Source of the DNA: a bacterium 210820-DFI.6.37
GTDB taxonomy: Bacteria; Bacillota; Clostridia; Peptostreptococcales; Anaerovoracaceae
Direction of reading: 5' to 3'
Assembly: GCA_020558355.1 (NCBI GenBank)
Contig: JAJCKG010000011.1
Location: 1 to 64,000 of the forward strand
Length of the DNA: 64,000 bases
The position numbers and the translations under genes were made by a program. Each line of letters begins with the position of its first letter. Within the stretch, counting starts at the first letter, position 1. Shown here piece by piece: positions 32,352 through 40,942 of the stretch. The notes below the pieces were generated by a model, which was not told where the DNA came from, searched no databases, and saw only the letters and a list, made by a program, of their open reading frames with translations.

Positions 32352-33254
32352 TTATATCAGATTACATGGAATAAAGCAGTTTTTCTTATCGATGGGTATC
32401 ACTTCCTGGCACATGCAGAGAATGCCTCCACAGCCGCAATCCAGCTTTGTTTTATCAAACAATGCGTATTTCTTAATCTCTCTGCGGTCTGGATTCGCGG
32501 ATTTTTTGATTTCTAATGGATGTACAATCCCATTTTCTTCTACAATCACATCAATTTCTTTGGCGTTGGAATCCCGATAGTAAGTCAGGTTTACCTTGTC
32601 CTGAGAATAGGAAAAGCTTTTCAGCAGTTCGATCACAACATAGTTTTCAAAATAATGTCCGCTTGCCGCTCCATTCATCAGCGTATCTCTGGTAAGCCAC
32701 ATTGATAAGCAGGCGCACAGGCCGGTATCACAGAAATACAGCTTTGGCGTCTTAGTCAGTCTTTTCAATTCATTATTGGCAAATGGTGGAAGAAGATAGA
32801 TAATCCCCAGACCTTGCAGAATCCGCAGCCATTCCTTTGCGATTGGCTGCGAAATTTCAGCGGCTTCCGCCAAAGTCTTATAATTCACCTGTTCTGCTGT
32901 CAGCGCGGCGCAGGCATTGAGAAATTTCCGAAATCGCACCGAATCAGTAATGCCGCCTTCCTCCGCTACATCGCGCATCAGGTAGGTTTCAATATAGGAA
33001 TTAAAATATTCCTGCCGCTGCTCGGCATCTGCCTGTAACGCGGCCGGCATACCTCCGCGCCATATGTGCTCATACACATCTAAGATGTCATTCTTTTTTG
33101 CGGCCTCCTGTCGTTCCAAAAGGCAGGGCAAGGAGAAATCCAGCTTATTTGAAAAACTCTCCCCATCCACTTCAGCTTTGGAAAGGCTGTATAATTCTAA
33201 AATCCCAATTCTTCCCGCCAATGTTTCACGGATATTTTTCATCATTTTGTACTG
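32352..33254 (-). pseudogene. 5'-truncated AAA-ATPase/DUF4143 gene
   Basis: The frame encodes a DUF4143 C-terminal domain: ETYLMRDVAE, TAEQVNYKTLAEAAEIS, YFCDTGLCACL, GHYFENYVVIELLKS and the restriction-endonuclease-like end KEIDVIVEENG...PLEIKKS. Intact relatives are about 400 residues and carry an AAA domain with Walker A and B before the MMKNIRETLAGR segment. Here homology begins at QYK (about 33254). What lies upstream encodes DKGKK and then the remnant copy of the oxidoreductase tail. A 297-residue product could still be made from ATG 33245, but the ATPase half is missing. Confidence 0.75.
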
Positions 33255-33290
33255 CTTTTTGCCCTTGTCAACTGCGCCGAAATATGAGAA

Positions 33291-33348
33291 CCGCTATTTA
33301 TGCCGCAGCTTTGCTCGTTCATACTGCTTCGGCCAGGATATATCCACG
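33291..33348. repeat. 58-bp direct repeat, left copy (remnant of the oxidoreductase 3' end)
   Basis: 54 of 58 bases match 34410-34467. On the minus strand it still encodes VDISWPKQYERAKLRHK and a stop, against GVDMAWPKQYERAKPRHK at the end of the intact flavin oxidoreductase. It begins directly after the azlD stop. Confidence 0.85.
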
Positions 33349-33681
33349 TCAGAAAATAAGCTGCACCAGCAGCATATAACAGATTGTCCCGCCCGCTATG
33401 GAAAGCAGCATCTGGCGCTTCCACTTATGCAGCAGAACAACAACGGTAATGGAAATCAGTTCCGGAAGTCCATGGCTTCCGCCTGTAATACTGACATGTC
33501 TCAGGCAGTAGATCACCAGCATGCCAAAGACTGCCGCCGGAAGCGCTCTTCCTAAATACTGCACATATTTTGGGGTGGGCTTTCCCGCTGGAAACAGTAC
33601 GAAAGGCAGAAAACGGGTCAGCATAGTTCCGGCAATAACCACCAGCACTATGATAATCTGCTGCGTCAAAGTCATCGTCAC
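33349..33681 (-). CDS. azlD: AzlD-family branched-chain amino acid export subunit
   Basis: 110 residues with three to four hydrophobic segments and the AzlD pattern [14 protein letters not shown] and [19 protein letters not shown]. It partners with AzlC in export of branched-chain amino acids (or analogues). It starts with GTG at 33681 overlapping the azlC stop by 4 nt; ATG 33675 is the alternative. The stop abuts the 58-bp repeat. Confidence 0.85.
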   Translation of the reverse strand: MTMTLTQQIIIVLVVIAGTMLTRFLPFVLFPAGKPTPKYVQYLGRALPAAVFGMLVIYCLRHVSITGGSHGLPELISITVVVLLHKWKRQMLLSIAGGTICYMLLVQLIF

Positions 33682-34388
33682 TCAGCGTCACCGCCCTTCT
33701 CCAGGGGCTTCCTTAAAACCGTCAGCCCAATAAGGATGGCTGCCATAGACGGGAGGATAAAATCCTCCGGCCCAAAGGCCAGCAGGCACAGGAGCGAAAG
33801 CCCCAGGCCTAAAATCCCGCTGGTATGTTTTTTGTCTTTTAGCCACTGTTCCATGAAAATCACCACAAACATAGCGGTCATAACAAATTCAATCCCCTCT
33901 GTATTGAAATGGATCAGCGAGCCAAAGATCCCGCCCAGAGTGGCCCCTGAAAACCAGTAAAAATGGTTCAGCAGCGTAACGAAAAACATGAACCAGCCCC
34001 GGTCCACGCCTTCCGGGATGTCTGCCGTATAGTTTATGGAAAACGTCTCATCACACATGCCAAAAATCAGGTAAATTTTTTTCCATCCCAGCCCTTTGAA
34101 TTTATCCAGCATAGATATCCCGTAAAACAAGTGCCTGGCATTGATCATCAGCGTCATGACCAGCGCCTGCAGCGGGTTGAACGCGCCTAAAAGCAAATTG
34201 ACCGTCACAAATTCGATGGAACCCGCAAAAATAGTCAGACTCATCAGCATAGGATACCAAAAGCTGAAGCCGGATACGTTCATGTAGATTCCGTAAGCCA
34301 GCCCTAAAAACCAGAAGCCCGCAAAAATAGGGATCGTATAGGGGAAGGCGGCCCGAAAGGCTTTTCTGTATTTATGCCGCTGTTCCAA
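33678..34388 (-). CDS. azlC: AzlC-family branched-chain amino acid export permease
   Basis: 236 residues. The AzlC core is seen: [29 protein letters not shown] and [11 protein letters not shown] at 34388 is taken as the start because GAGGAGG stands 8 nt upstream. The gene lies 24 bp after the stop of the flavin oxidoreductase and overlaps azlD. Confidence 0.9.
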   Translation of the reverse strand: MEQRHKYRKAFRAAFPYTIPIFAGFWFLGLAYGIYMNVSGFSFWYPMLMSLTIFAGSIEFVTVNLLLGAFNPLQALVMTLMINARHLFYGISMLDKFKGLGWKKIYLIFGMCDETFSINYTADIPEGVDRGWFMFFVTLLNHFYWFSGATLGGIFGSLIHFNTEGIEFVMTAMFVVIFMEQWLKDKKHTSGILGLGLSLLCLLAFGPEDFILPSMAAILIGLTVLRKPLEKGGDAE

Positions 34389-34409
34389 TAAGAATTCCTC
34401 CTCTTTTCT

Positions 34410-34467
34410 CCGCTATTTATGCCGCGGCTTTGCCCGTTCATACTGCTTCGGCCAGGCCATATCCACG
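34410..34467. repeat. 58-bp direct repeat, right copy (inside the oxidoreductase 3' end)
   Basis: Covers the last codons of the flavin oxidoreductase and its stop. Together with 33291-33348 it brackets azlCD. Confidence 0.85.
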
Positions 34468-35444
34468 CCCAGCTCGTTTGCCGCCTGAAGGGGCCAGTAC
34501 GGATTTCTCAAAAGCTCTCTTCCGATATATACGAAATCCGCTCTTCCGCTGAAGATGATCTCTTCCGCTTCCTGCGGGTCTGTCACAAGGCCGCCCGCAA
34601 TAACAGGAAGTCCGGTCAGCTTTTTGATTTTTTCTCCATGGGGGATCTGGTAGCCCTTTACCGCGTTGGGTACAGCCGGTACTACGCCGCCGGTGCTGAC
34701 GTCTACAAGATCAATGCCTTTATCCTTTACCAGATTCAGCATCTCCGCCAGGTCTTCCGCCATATTTCCGCCTTCCTGGTAGTCCTCCGCGGAAACCCGT
34801 ACGCACAGCGGCTTCTCCTCAGGCCACACTTCCTTTACCGCGTCGATCACCTGGCCCAAAAGCCGCACCCGATTTTCCCGGCTTCCGCCATACTCGTCCG
34901 TTCTTTGGTTGGTAAGCGGCGACAGGAATTCACTGAGAAGATACCCGTGAGCCCCATGGATCTCCACCATATCGAAGCCTGCTTTCTCCGCTCTTTCCGC
35001 TGCCTGCCTAAACTGCTGGATGGTTTCTTCAATATCCGCCTTTGTCATTGCTCTCGGCGTTACACTTTCCCCATCAAAAGGAATCGCGCTTGGCGCTTCC
35101 ACGTCCATTCCCTCCGCCGTACATTTTCTTCCGGCGTGATTTAGCTGAACCGCAATTTTAGCGCCATTCGCGTGAACCGCGTCGGTCAGCTTTTTCATTC
35201 CCGCAATCTGATCATCCTGCCACAGCCCCAGATCATTTGATGAGATCCGTCCTTCCGGGCAGATACCGGTAGCCTCTACAATCAGCAGCGCCGTTCCGCC
35301 TACCGCTCTGGAAGCGTAGTGCAGGATATGCCAGTCCGTCACGACGCCGTCTTCCCCCGCGCAGTACATGCACATAGGCGGCATAACGACGCGGTTTTTC
35401 AATCCCATGTTTTTTATCTTTGTTTCCTTAAATAAGCTGTTCAT
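34413..35444 (-). CDS. namA: NADPH dehydrogenase / old yellow enzyme (NamA/YqjM type)
   Basis: 343 residues, a TIM-barrel FMN enzyme reducing activated C=C bonds. Motifs: KNRVVMPPMCMYCA (with the YqjM Cys near 26), IAVQLNHAGRK, MVEIHGAHGYLLSEFLSP (His-His pair and Tyr) and FVYIGRELLRNPYWP. AAGGAGGGGAC is the ribosome site. Monocistronic or leading into azlCD, since the gap is only 24 bp and no terminator intervenes. Confidence 0.9.
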   Translation of the reverse strand: MNSLFKETKIKNMGLKNRVVMPPMCMYCAGEDGVVTDWHILHYASRAVGGTALLIVEATGICPEGRISSNDLGLWQDDQIAGMKKLTDAVHANGAKIAVQLNHAGRKCTAEGMDVEAPSAIPFDGESVTPRAMTKADIEETIQQFRQAAERAEKAGFDMVEIHGAHGYLLSEFLSPLTNQRTDEYGGSRENRVRLLGQVIDAVKEVWPEEKPLCVRVSAEDYQEGGNMAEDLAEMLNLVKDKGIDLVDVSTGGVVPAVPNAVKGYQIPHGEKIKKLTGLPVIAGGLVTDPQEAEEIIFSGRADFVYIGRELLRNPYWPLQAANELGVDMAWPKQYERAKPRHK

Positions 35445-35478
35445 TGTCCCCTCCTTTTGGTTTTCTGTATCGTTTTCA

Positions 35479-35531
35479 CCGCGGCAGAGTCTTAATCTGC
35501 CGCGGCGGCTTTAACATATGGATTTATTATA
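35479..35531 (-). promoter_or_regulatory. Promoter and GC-rich leader hairpin of namA
   Basis: TATAAT on the minus strand at 35526-35531, with a weak TGCCAA 17 nt upstream. The leader holds a 10-bp perfect hairpin, CCGCGGCAGA (35479-35488) with TCTGCCGCGG (35496-35505), not followed by T's. Confidence 0.5.
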
Positions 35532-35609
35532 CCACAAGCTATGGGCTTTGGCAGTCCTAAGTATTGTTTTTTCTTTTACCTCTGGCTGCAGCATCGCCCG
35601 CCGCAATCA

Positions 35610-35637
35610 AAATCGCAGGAAATTTTACCTGCGATTT
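35610..35637 (-). terminator. Terminator after bioF
   Basis: AAATCGCAGG (35610-35619) pairs with CCTGCGATTT (35628-35637); TTTT follows on the minus strand. Confidence 0.7.
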
Positions 35638-35672
35638 ATAAACAAAAAACACTGGCTGTTATAAATTTTCCG

Positions 35673-36857
35673 CTACTCCATCCGCACAGCTTCCGCAATA
35701 GCCTTTGCGGCCCGCCGCAGATCCTCCTTTGTATGGGCGGACATCAGCGCGGCCCGCAGGATAGCCTGTCCCTTCTTTACAGTCGGGTAGCGAATTGCGG
35801 AAATATAGTATCCCTGCTCCAAAAGCCGCCGGGATACCTGCGCCGCTTTCCCTTCATCCCCGATCCGGATGGGGATCACAGCAGTCTCCGACCAAACATC
35901 CATTCCCTGCTCTTTCAGGCATTGGCAGAACCATCGCACGTTTTCCTGGAGCCGCGCCGTCCTCTGAGGCTCGGCTTCCAGCAGCTCCACCGCCCGAAGC
36001 GCGGCGGCAATGGTTGCGGGAGATAAGGAGGTGGAAAAAATAAAGCTGCGGGCTTTGTTTCTCAGGTAGGAGATCAGCGTATCAGAGCCGCAGACATACC
36101 CGCCTTCGGACCCGAAAGCTTTACTTAAAGTCCCCATAAGGATGTCAACGCTCCCTTCCATATGAAAATGCTCTTCCACGCCTCGTCCATGTTTTCCCAG
36201 GACGCCTACAGAATGGGCCTCATCGATCATAGAAAGAAGGCCGTATTTTTCCGTCACCCGGATCAATTCAGGAAGATTAACGATGTCGCCGTCCATGCTG
36301 AAAACGCCATCGCTGACCACCAGCCCAAAAAAGTCTTCCCCCTTCCGGCCGCTTTCCCGCCATTCCCGCAGCGTCTTCCGCTCAAGATCGGCCATATCGT
36401 TATGCCGATACACTACCGTTTTCGCCTTGGCCAGGTGACAGCCGTCAATGATACTCGCGTGGTTCATCTCATCGCTGAAAATCACGCCGCCTTCCTGACA
36501 GACGGCGGGCAGGATCCCTGTATTGGCCGCAAAGCCTGTATTGAACACCAGCGCAGCCTCTCTCCCCTTGAACCGGGCCAGCGCTTTTTCCAGCCGGACA
36601 TGAAGCTCTGTGGTCCCAGTGGTCAGCCGGGAGCCGCCAGAACCGGTTCCGTACCGCTTTATAACCTCTATGGTGTATTCCTTGATCCTGGGATCGTCGC
36701 AAAGATCAAGATAGGCATTGGAAGCCAGCATCAAAAGCTTTCGCCCTTCATATGTCACATACGCGCTCTGGGGGCCTTCTAGCGGAATTACCGTCCGGTA
36801 AAGGCTGCTTTTTTTCAGGTCTTCCAGGGCCTTCTCCATAAAACCCCATTTATTCAT
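35673..36857 (-). CDS. bioF: 8-amino-7-oxononanoate synthase
   Basis: 394 residues. PLP enzyme joining pimeloyl-CoA (or -ACP) and alanine. Motifs: FNTGFAANTG, MNHASIIDGCHLAK, DEAHSVGVLGKHGRG and the PLP lysine in GTLSKAFGSEGG. The alpha-oxoamine synthase family also includes 2-amino-3-ketobutyrate CoA ligase; the 4-nt overlap with bioW and the BirA box upstream decide for BioF. Confidence 0.92.
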   Translation of the reverse strand: MNKWGFMEKALEDLKKSSLYRTVIPLEGPQSAYVTYEGRKLLMLASNAYLDLCDDPRIKEYTIEVIKRYGTGSGGSRLTTGTTELHVRLEKALARFKGREAALVFNTGFAANTGILPAVCQEGGVIFSDEMNHASIIDGCHLAKAKTVVYRHNDMADLERKTLREWRESGRKGEDFFGLVVSDGVFSMDGDIVNLPELIRVTEKYGLLSMIDEAHSVGVLGKHGRGVEEHFHMEGSVDILMGTLSKAFGSEGGYVCGSDTLISYLRNKARSFIFSTSLSPATIAAALRAVELLEAEPQRTARLQENVRWFCQCLKEQGMDVWSETAVIPIRIGDEGKAAQVSRRLLEQGYYISAIRYPTVKKGQAILRAALMSAHTKEDLRRAAKAIAEAVRME

Positions 36858-37594
36858 AGCTTGTCCTCCATCTGAACCAGCACCTTACGGCGCTGCAGGT
36901 AATCGATACAGTCTGCCAGCTCTTCGTCGTGATTTCCCCGAAACAGGAATACTCTCCCGCCATTGGGACTGCCCATTTCCTTTAAGGTCGTGATACGCAC
37001 ATAGCCCAGCTTTCTGGAAGCGATGTAGCCGGTCACATAGTCGGGATCATCCGAAACGCACAGTTCCGCCAGAATATTAGGATGATTTACCACCTTGGTG
37101 GCCAGCACCAGGGCTTCATTAAAGTGGTTTTTCCCCGAGCAGGCCTGCTGCCGCTGCTGATCCCGCGTATCCATATCCATATAAGTCGCGCGCACGCCCC
37201 GTTCCCGGTCCGGCTCCAGCCGCTGCAGAGTGTCCGCGTCCAGCAGCATAGCGCCCCGCATGGCATAGCTTTTTTCCCAAATGGAAAGGATGTCATCCGC
37301 CCGGTCCGAAAGGCCCATCTGCCGCAGATATTCCCGGATCGCCGCCCTGCCTTCCTCCGGATCAGCGGTTTTAATTGTAGTAACGGGAAGCGCCCGCAGG
37401 AAGGTGATCTCATCCTCAGAAACCGCTTCGATTTTCAGATTGATCTTATCCGGCTTTCCCTTGCTGTGATCCATAGCCCGCCGCAGCAGGCGGGCGCAGT
37501 AGCTTTCCAGCTCTTCCCGGGCCACAATTTTTTCCGCCCCCGATATGTGCCGTTCCTGGCTGGAAGCCCGCATCTTGATACTGTACCGTTCCAT
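36854..37594 (-). CDS. bioW: 6-carboxyhexanoate-CoA ligase (pimeloyl-CoA synthetase)
   Basis: 246 residues from ATG 37594, giving the canonical BioW start MERYSIKMRAS with the HISGAE motif at about 17-22. It activates pimelate with ATP and CoA. Other family parts seen: RGAMLLDADTLQRLEPD, RGVRATYMDMD and GRVFLFRG. The preceding gene ends 4 nt upstream. BioW implies that free pimelate is the precursor. Confidence 0.92.
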   Translation of the reverse strand: MERYSIKMRASSQERHISGAEKIVAREELESYCARLLRRAMDHSKGKPDKINLKIEAVSEDEITFLRALPVTTIKTADPEEGRAAIREYLRQMGLSDRADDILSIWEKSYAMRGAMLLDADTLQRLEPDRERGVRATYMDMDTRDQQRQQACSGKNHFNEALVLATKVVNHPNILAELCVSDDPDYVTGYIASRKLGYVRITTLKEMGSPNGGRVFLFRGNHDEELADCIDYLQRRKVLVQMEDKL

Positions 37595-37598
37595 GCGT

Positions 37599-38096
37599 CT
37601 ATCCCCTCTCTCCGGCGGCCGCAAACCGCGTAACCTTTTTCATGGCCGGATACATAATCGGGGAAAGAACCGCCGTGAAAATCATCCCCGGAACAGCCCC
37701 CGCAAGAAGCGGAAGCGGACTGACCCGCATAATAACAAGACCCAGTACAACGCGGCCCACTGCGGTTCCCAACGGCCCGCTGATTATGAGGATCCATGGC
37801 TTTGTCCCAAAGATAGCGATGATCCCTCCCGCCACAACGCGAAACACCATCGCAATGACTACATTAATAATAGTATGCGTACCCAGCAGCAGATTGATCA
37901 GGCTTGCCAGAATGCCGATGGCAAAATATCGGCGAAAGCCGAAACAGGCGGCAATACAGATGGCAAAAGGCGCTGAAAGCTGAAACTCAGCGCCGGGAAT
38001 AATACTCGGAAGCTTAAAGGTGCCCAGCAGTGCGAGAACAGCGGCAAGCATGGCCATGACGGTCAGGTCCTTTAAACGAATGGTCTCTTTTGTCAT
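37599..38096 (-). CDS. Small membrane protein resembling an ECF S component, in the biotin operon
   Basis: 165 residues with about five to six hydrophobic segments. The N-terminal DLTVMAMLAAVLALLG resembles the AxxxA helix with which ECF substrate-binding proteins dock to EcfT. It is not BioY, which is encoded separately at 39234. First gene of the BirA-boxed operon before bioW, so it may take up pimelate or another biotin precursor. Function is inferred from position. GGAGGAG precedes ATG 38096. Confidence 0.65.
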   Translation of the reverse strand: MTKETIRLKDLTVMAMLAAVLALLGTFKLPSIIPGAEFQLSAPFAICIAACFGFRRYFAIGILASLINLLLGTHTIINVVIAMVFRVVAGGIIAIFGTKPWILIISGPLGTAVGRVVLGLVIMRVSPLPLLAGAVPGMIFTAVLSPIMYPAMKKVTRFAAAGERG

Positions 38097-38113
38097 ATTG
38101 TTTTCTCCTCCTA

Positions 38114-38144
38114 TTGTAAACTTTTTTATTTTTTAAGTTTACAA
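38114..38144. promoter_or_regulatory. BirA operator
   Basis: TTGTAAAC (38114-38121), a 15-nt AT-rich spacer and GTTTACAA (38137-38144): a perfect inverted repeat of the Gram-positive BirA type. It lies at about +4 to +34 of the leftward transcript, so bound BirA would block the S-component-bioW-bioF operon. Confidence 0.88.
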
Positions 38145-38154
38145 TTCTGGCAGT

Positions 38155-38183
38155 ATTCTAGCATCTTGCCCCACGTTTGTCAA
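38155..38183 (-). promoter_or_regulatory. Promoter of the bioW operon
   Basis: TTGACA (38178-38183), a 17-nt spacer and TAGAAT (38155-38160) on the minus strand. Confidence 0.85.
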
Positions 38184-38193
38184 CTCTTCCAGG

Positions 38194-38222
38194 TTGACAA
38201 TTGACTTTTTATCCTTTAAACT
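38194..38222 (+). promoter_or_regulatory. Promoter of birA-bioY
   Basis: TTGACA (38194-38199), a 17-nt spacer and TAAACT (38217-38222). Its -35 faces the leftward -35, forming the palindrome TTGTCAAC-N8-GTTGACAA (38177-38200), which need not be an operator. Confidence 0.8.
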
Positions 38223-38250
38223 GTCCCTAGAAAACAGGAGGATATGTCTT

Positions 38251-39222
38251 ATGTCTGTAAAAAATCAGGTTTTAAAAGCACTTGAAGAAAACAAAGGAAC
38301 CGCTCTTTCCGGAGAAGCCATGGCGGAGGAATTCGGCGTATCCCGCGCCGCGATCCACAAAGCCATCAAGTCTCTGCGAGAAGAAGGATATCTGATTGAG
38401 GCAGGTACCAATAAGGGCTACCGTCTGGCTTTGGAAAGCGATCTGCTTTCCGCCCAGGGGATCAGCGCCCATTTGACGGAATCGCTCAAATCGCTGCCCT
38501 TTCATGTATATAAAACCATAGATTCTACCAATAACGCAGCCAAAAATCTGGCGCTGGAGGGAGCTCCTCACGGTACAACTGTGCTGGCCTTTCATCAAAG
38601 CCAGGGGAAAGGCCGGCTGGGAAGGACGTTTATTTCTCCGGCCAATACAGGGATCTATATGAGCGTTCTTCTGACGCCATCTATGGATATGAGCCAGTCT
38701 GTACTCATTACAACTGCGGCTTCGGTCGCTGTTGCCCGGGCCATTGAAAAAGTCTGCGGAGCGTCCCCTTCCATCAAATGGGTCAATGACATCTATGTAA
38801 AGGGGAAAAAAGTCTGCGGTATCCTTACAGAAGCTATGACCGACTTTGAGTCAGGGCAGATCCAGCATCTGATCCTGGGGATCGGAATCAACTGCAGTGT
38901 GGAAGGATTTCCTCAGGAGCTGCTGGAAGTCGCTGGGGCGCTGGAAGGAGATTTTTCCAAAAACCAGCTGGCGGCTGAAGTCCTGAATCAGCTGATGCCT
39001 CTTATGGATCATCTGGAAGAACGGACTTTTATCCAGGATTACAGGCGTTACTCTATGGTTCTGGGGAAAAATATAACCGTATACAAAGGCGGTTATTCCG
39101 AGACCGCGCAGGGACGGGCGGCCCGCGTCCTCGATATCGACCAAAACGGCGGCCTTGTGGTCCTCTACTCCAGCGGAGAGCGGGAAACCCTCTCTACCGG
39201 TGAAATTTCAATTCGGATCTAA
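38251..39222 (+). CDS. birA: Biotin protein ligase and biotin-responsive repressor
   Basis: 323 residues from ATG 38251, with CAGGAGG 9 nt upstream; a frame from 38194 would begin inside the promoter. Group II BirA: an N-terminal winged helix (about 1-60, EFGVSRAAIHKAIKSL), a ligase domain with TVLAFHQSQGKGRLGRTF (biotin/ATP loop) and KWVNDIYVKGKKVCGIL, and an SH3-like C-terminus. It biotinylates carboxylases and represses the divergent operon. Confidence 0.94.
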   Translation: MSVKNQVLKALEENKGTALSGEAMAEEFGVSRAAIHKAIKSLREEGYLIEAGTNKGYRLALESDLLSAQGISAHLTESLKSLPFHVYKTIDSTNNAAKNLALEGAPHGTTVLAFHQSQGKGRLGRTFISPANTGIYMSVLLTPSMDMSQSVLITTAASVAVARAIEKVCGASPSIKWVNDIYVKGKKVCGILTEAMTDFESGQIQHLILGIGINCSVEGFPQELLEVAGALEGDFSKNQLAAEVLNQLMPLMDHLEERTFIQDYRRYSMVLGKNITVYKGGYSETAQGRAARVLDIDQNGGLVVLYSSGERETLSTGEISIRI

Positions 39223-39233
39223 GGAGGTAATAT

Positions 39234-39773
39234 ATGACTCGTTATTCTAAAACAACCAGGCTCATGCTGGCCGCGCTCTTTACAGCGCTGACCGCCATAT
39301 GCGCCTATATTTCCATTCCGCTGCCCTTTACCCCGGTGCCGATTACACTGGCTACTCTGGCAGCCACCCTATCGGGCGCTCTTCTCGGCCCCAAATACGG
39401 GATTATCAGTCAGGCTGTCTATCTGCTCTTAGGCGCCGTCGGAGTTCCGGTATTCCACAACTTTACCGGAGGCCTGGGAATCCTGACCGGTCCTACCGGA
39501 GGATATCTGATCGGCTATCTTACCATGGCCTTTCTGACCGGATTTCTTATCTGCCGGGCAAAGAACGGGAATTCCCTGCCAATCATAATCATTGCCATGA
39601 TCATCGGACTCGCATCCTGCTATTTGCTTGGAACCGCCTGGTTCATGATTTCCAGCGGCACAGCACTGGTCCCGTCTCTGGTGTCCTGCGTCATTCCGTT
39701 CCTTCCGGGAGACGCTGTAAAAATAATTGTGGGCAGCTTTCTGATAAAAAAGCTGCAGCCTGTTCTTAACTGA
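39234..39773 (+). CDS. bioY: Biotin ECF transporter S component
   Basis: 179 residues, six hydrophobic segments. BioY motifs: PVPITLATLAATLSGALLGPKYG and GGLGILTGPTGGYLIGYL (given in part). It binds biotin for uptake with a shared EcfAAT module, which is not in this window. It starts 12 nt after birA with AAGGAGG, so regulator and transporter are cotranscribed. Confidence 0.93.
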   Translation: MTRYSKTTRLMLAALFTALTAICAYISIPLPFTPVPITLATLAATLSGALLGPKYGIISQAVYLLLGAVGVPVFHNFTGGLGILTGPTGGYLIGYLTMAFLTGFLICRAKNGNSLPIIIIAMIIGLASCYLLGTAWFMISSGTALVPSLVSCVIPFLPGDAVKIIVGSFLIKKLQPVLN

Positions 39774-39789
39774 AAAATTGTGATAGAAT

Positions 39790-39818
39790 ATACCCATCTG
39801 AGAAAGGTGGGTATTTTT
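39790..39818 (+). terminator. Hairpin between bioY and the GH3 gene overlapping its ribosome site
   Basis: ATACCCA (39790-39796) pairs with TGGGTAT (39808-39814), followed by TTTTT. The 3' arm includes the AGGTGGG that serves the GTG start at 39819, so the hairpin could both end bioY transcripts and hide the ribosome site. Confidence 0.55.
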
Positions 39819-40925
39819 GTGAAGAGAAAAATAGGCGTAATATCAGGGCTGGTTATCATCCTCCTGGGGCTTTTCGCGCTGCCGCGGCTGGCAGCTCCGG
39901 CTTCTCCAACGCAGGAGAAAACCCAGGCGGAAGCGCTGGCAGAATCTATGACTCTTGAGGAAAAGGTGGGTCAAATGTTTCTGGCGTGCGTCTCAGACAG
40001 CGGGGCGGATCCTGAGGATATTTCCACCTGGCGCCCGGGAGGCTATTTATTCTTTGCCGACTTTTTTGAGTCCCGAAGCACAAAAGAAGCCGCTGACCGC
40101 ATTGCGGCGTTTCAGGACGCCGCGAAAATTCCTATGCTGATGGCAGTGGACGAAGAAGGCGGGACCGTAACGCGGGTCAGCCGTTTTCCAGCTTACCGCG
40201 GGCAGCCCTTTGCCTCGCCTATGGAGCTCTATCGCTCAGGCGGCCTGGCAGCGGTCCTTGAGGATACGGAAGAAAAAAGCAGTCTGCTGCTGTCTCTTGG
40301 CGTCAACGTAAATCTGGCTCCGGTCTGTGATATGACGGAAGATAAGGATTCCTTTATTTACGCGCGGACTCTGGGCCAGGACGCAGAAACGACCGCAGAG
40401 TATACAGCCGCTGTAGTCAAGTCTATGAAAGAATCCGGAATCGGCTCCGCCCTAAAACATTTTCCAGGCTATGGAGGAAATGCCGATACGCATACAGGCA
40501 TCGCGACGGATACCCGGGACTATGACCAGTTCCTCTCCCATGACTTTCTGCCTTTTCAGGCCGGAATCGAGGCTGGCGCTCCCTGCGTCATGGTAAGTCA
40601 TAACATCGTGACCTGCATGGACGCGGAGGTTCCCGCTTCCCTGTCTTCAGAGGTCCACCGCATCCTTCGGGAAACGCTTGGCTTTGAAGGGGTGATCCTG
40701 ACAGATGATCTGTCCATGGACGGCGTTCAGGACTACATTGATGATGAAGATATGGCGGTTGCCGCGATTCAGGCAGGCAATGACCTGCTTTGCGCCAGCC
40801 AGTATCAGACCCAGATCCCCGCGGTCATAGACGCCGTAAAAAGCGGGGAGCTGTCAGAAGAGCAAATTACAGATTCTGTCATCCGCATCCTGCGGTGGAA
40901 ACAGGAGCTGGGATTACTGAAATAA
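39819..40925 (+). CDS. Glycoside hydrolase family 3 beta-N-acetylhexosaminidase (NagZ-like), exported
   Basis: 368 residues from GTG 39819 (AGGTGGG 7 nt upstream). An N-terminal membrane helix (about 5-25) anchors or exports it. The GH3 core has DEEGGTVTRVSRFP, the NagZ-type His loop KHFPGYGGNADTHTG and the nucleophile Asp in ILTDDLSMDGV. The Asp-His dyad marks the N-acetylglucosaminidase branch, acting on cell-wall GlcNAc linkages. No second GH3 domain, as usual for NagZ. Confidence 0.88.
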   Translation: MKRKIGVISGLVIILLGLFALPRLAAPASPTQEKTQAEALAESMTLEEKVGQMFLACVSDSGADPEDISTWRPGGYLFFADFFESRSTKEAADRIAAFQDAAKIPMLMAVDEEGGTVTRVSRFPAYRGQPFASPMELYRSGGLAAVLEDTEEKSSLLLSLGVNVNLAPVCDMTEDKDSFIYARTLGQDAETTAEYTAAVVKSMKESGIGSALKHFPGYGGNADTHTGIATDTRDYDQFLSHDFLPFQAGIEAGAPCVMVSHNIVTCMDAEVPASLSSEVHRILRETLGFEGVILTDDLSMDGVQDYIDDEDMAVAAIQAGNDLLCASQYQTQIPAVIDAVKSGELSEEQITDSVIRILRWKQELGLLK

Positions 40926-40942
40926 GGAAGGAGTGATTACAA

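Noticed and set aside
38177..38200. Palindrome TTGTCAAC-N8-GTTGACAA read as a second BirA operator
   Set aside because: It is accounted for by two facing -35 boxes, and its 8-nt spacer differs from the 15-nt spacer of the BirA box.
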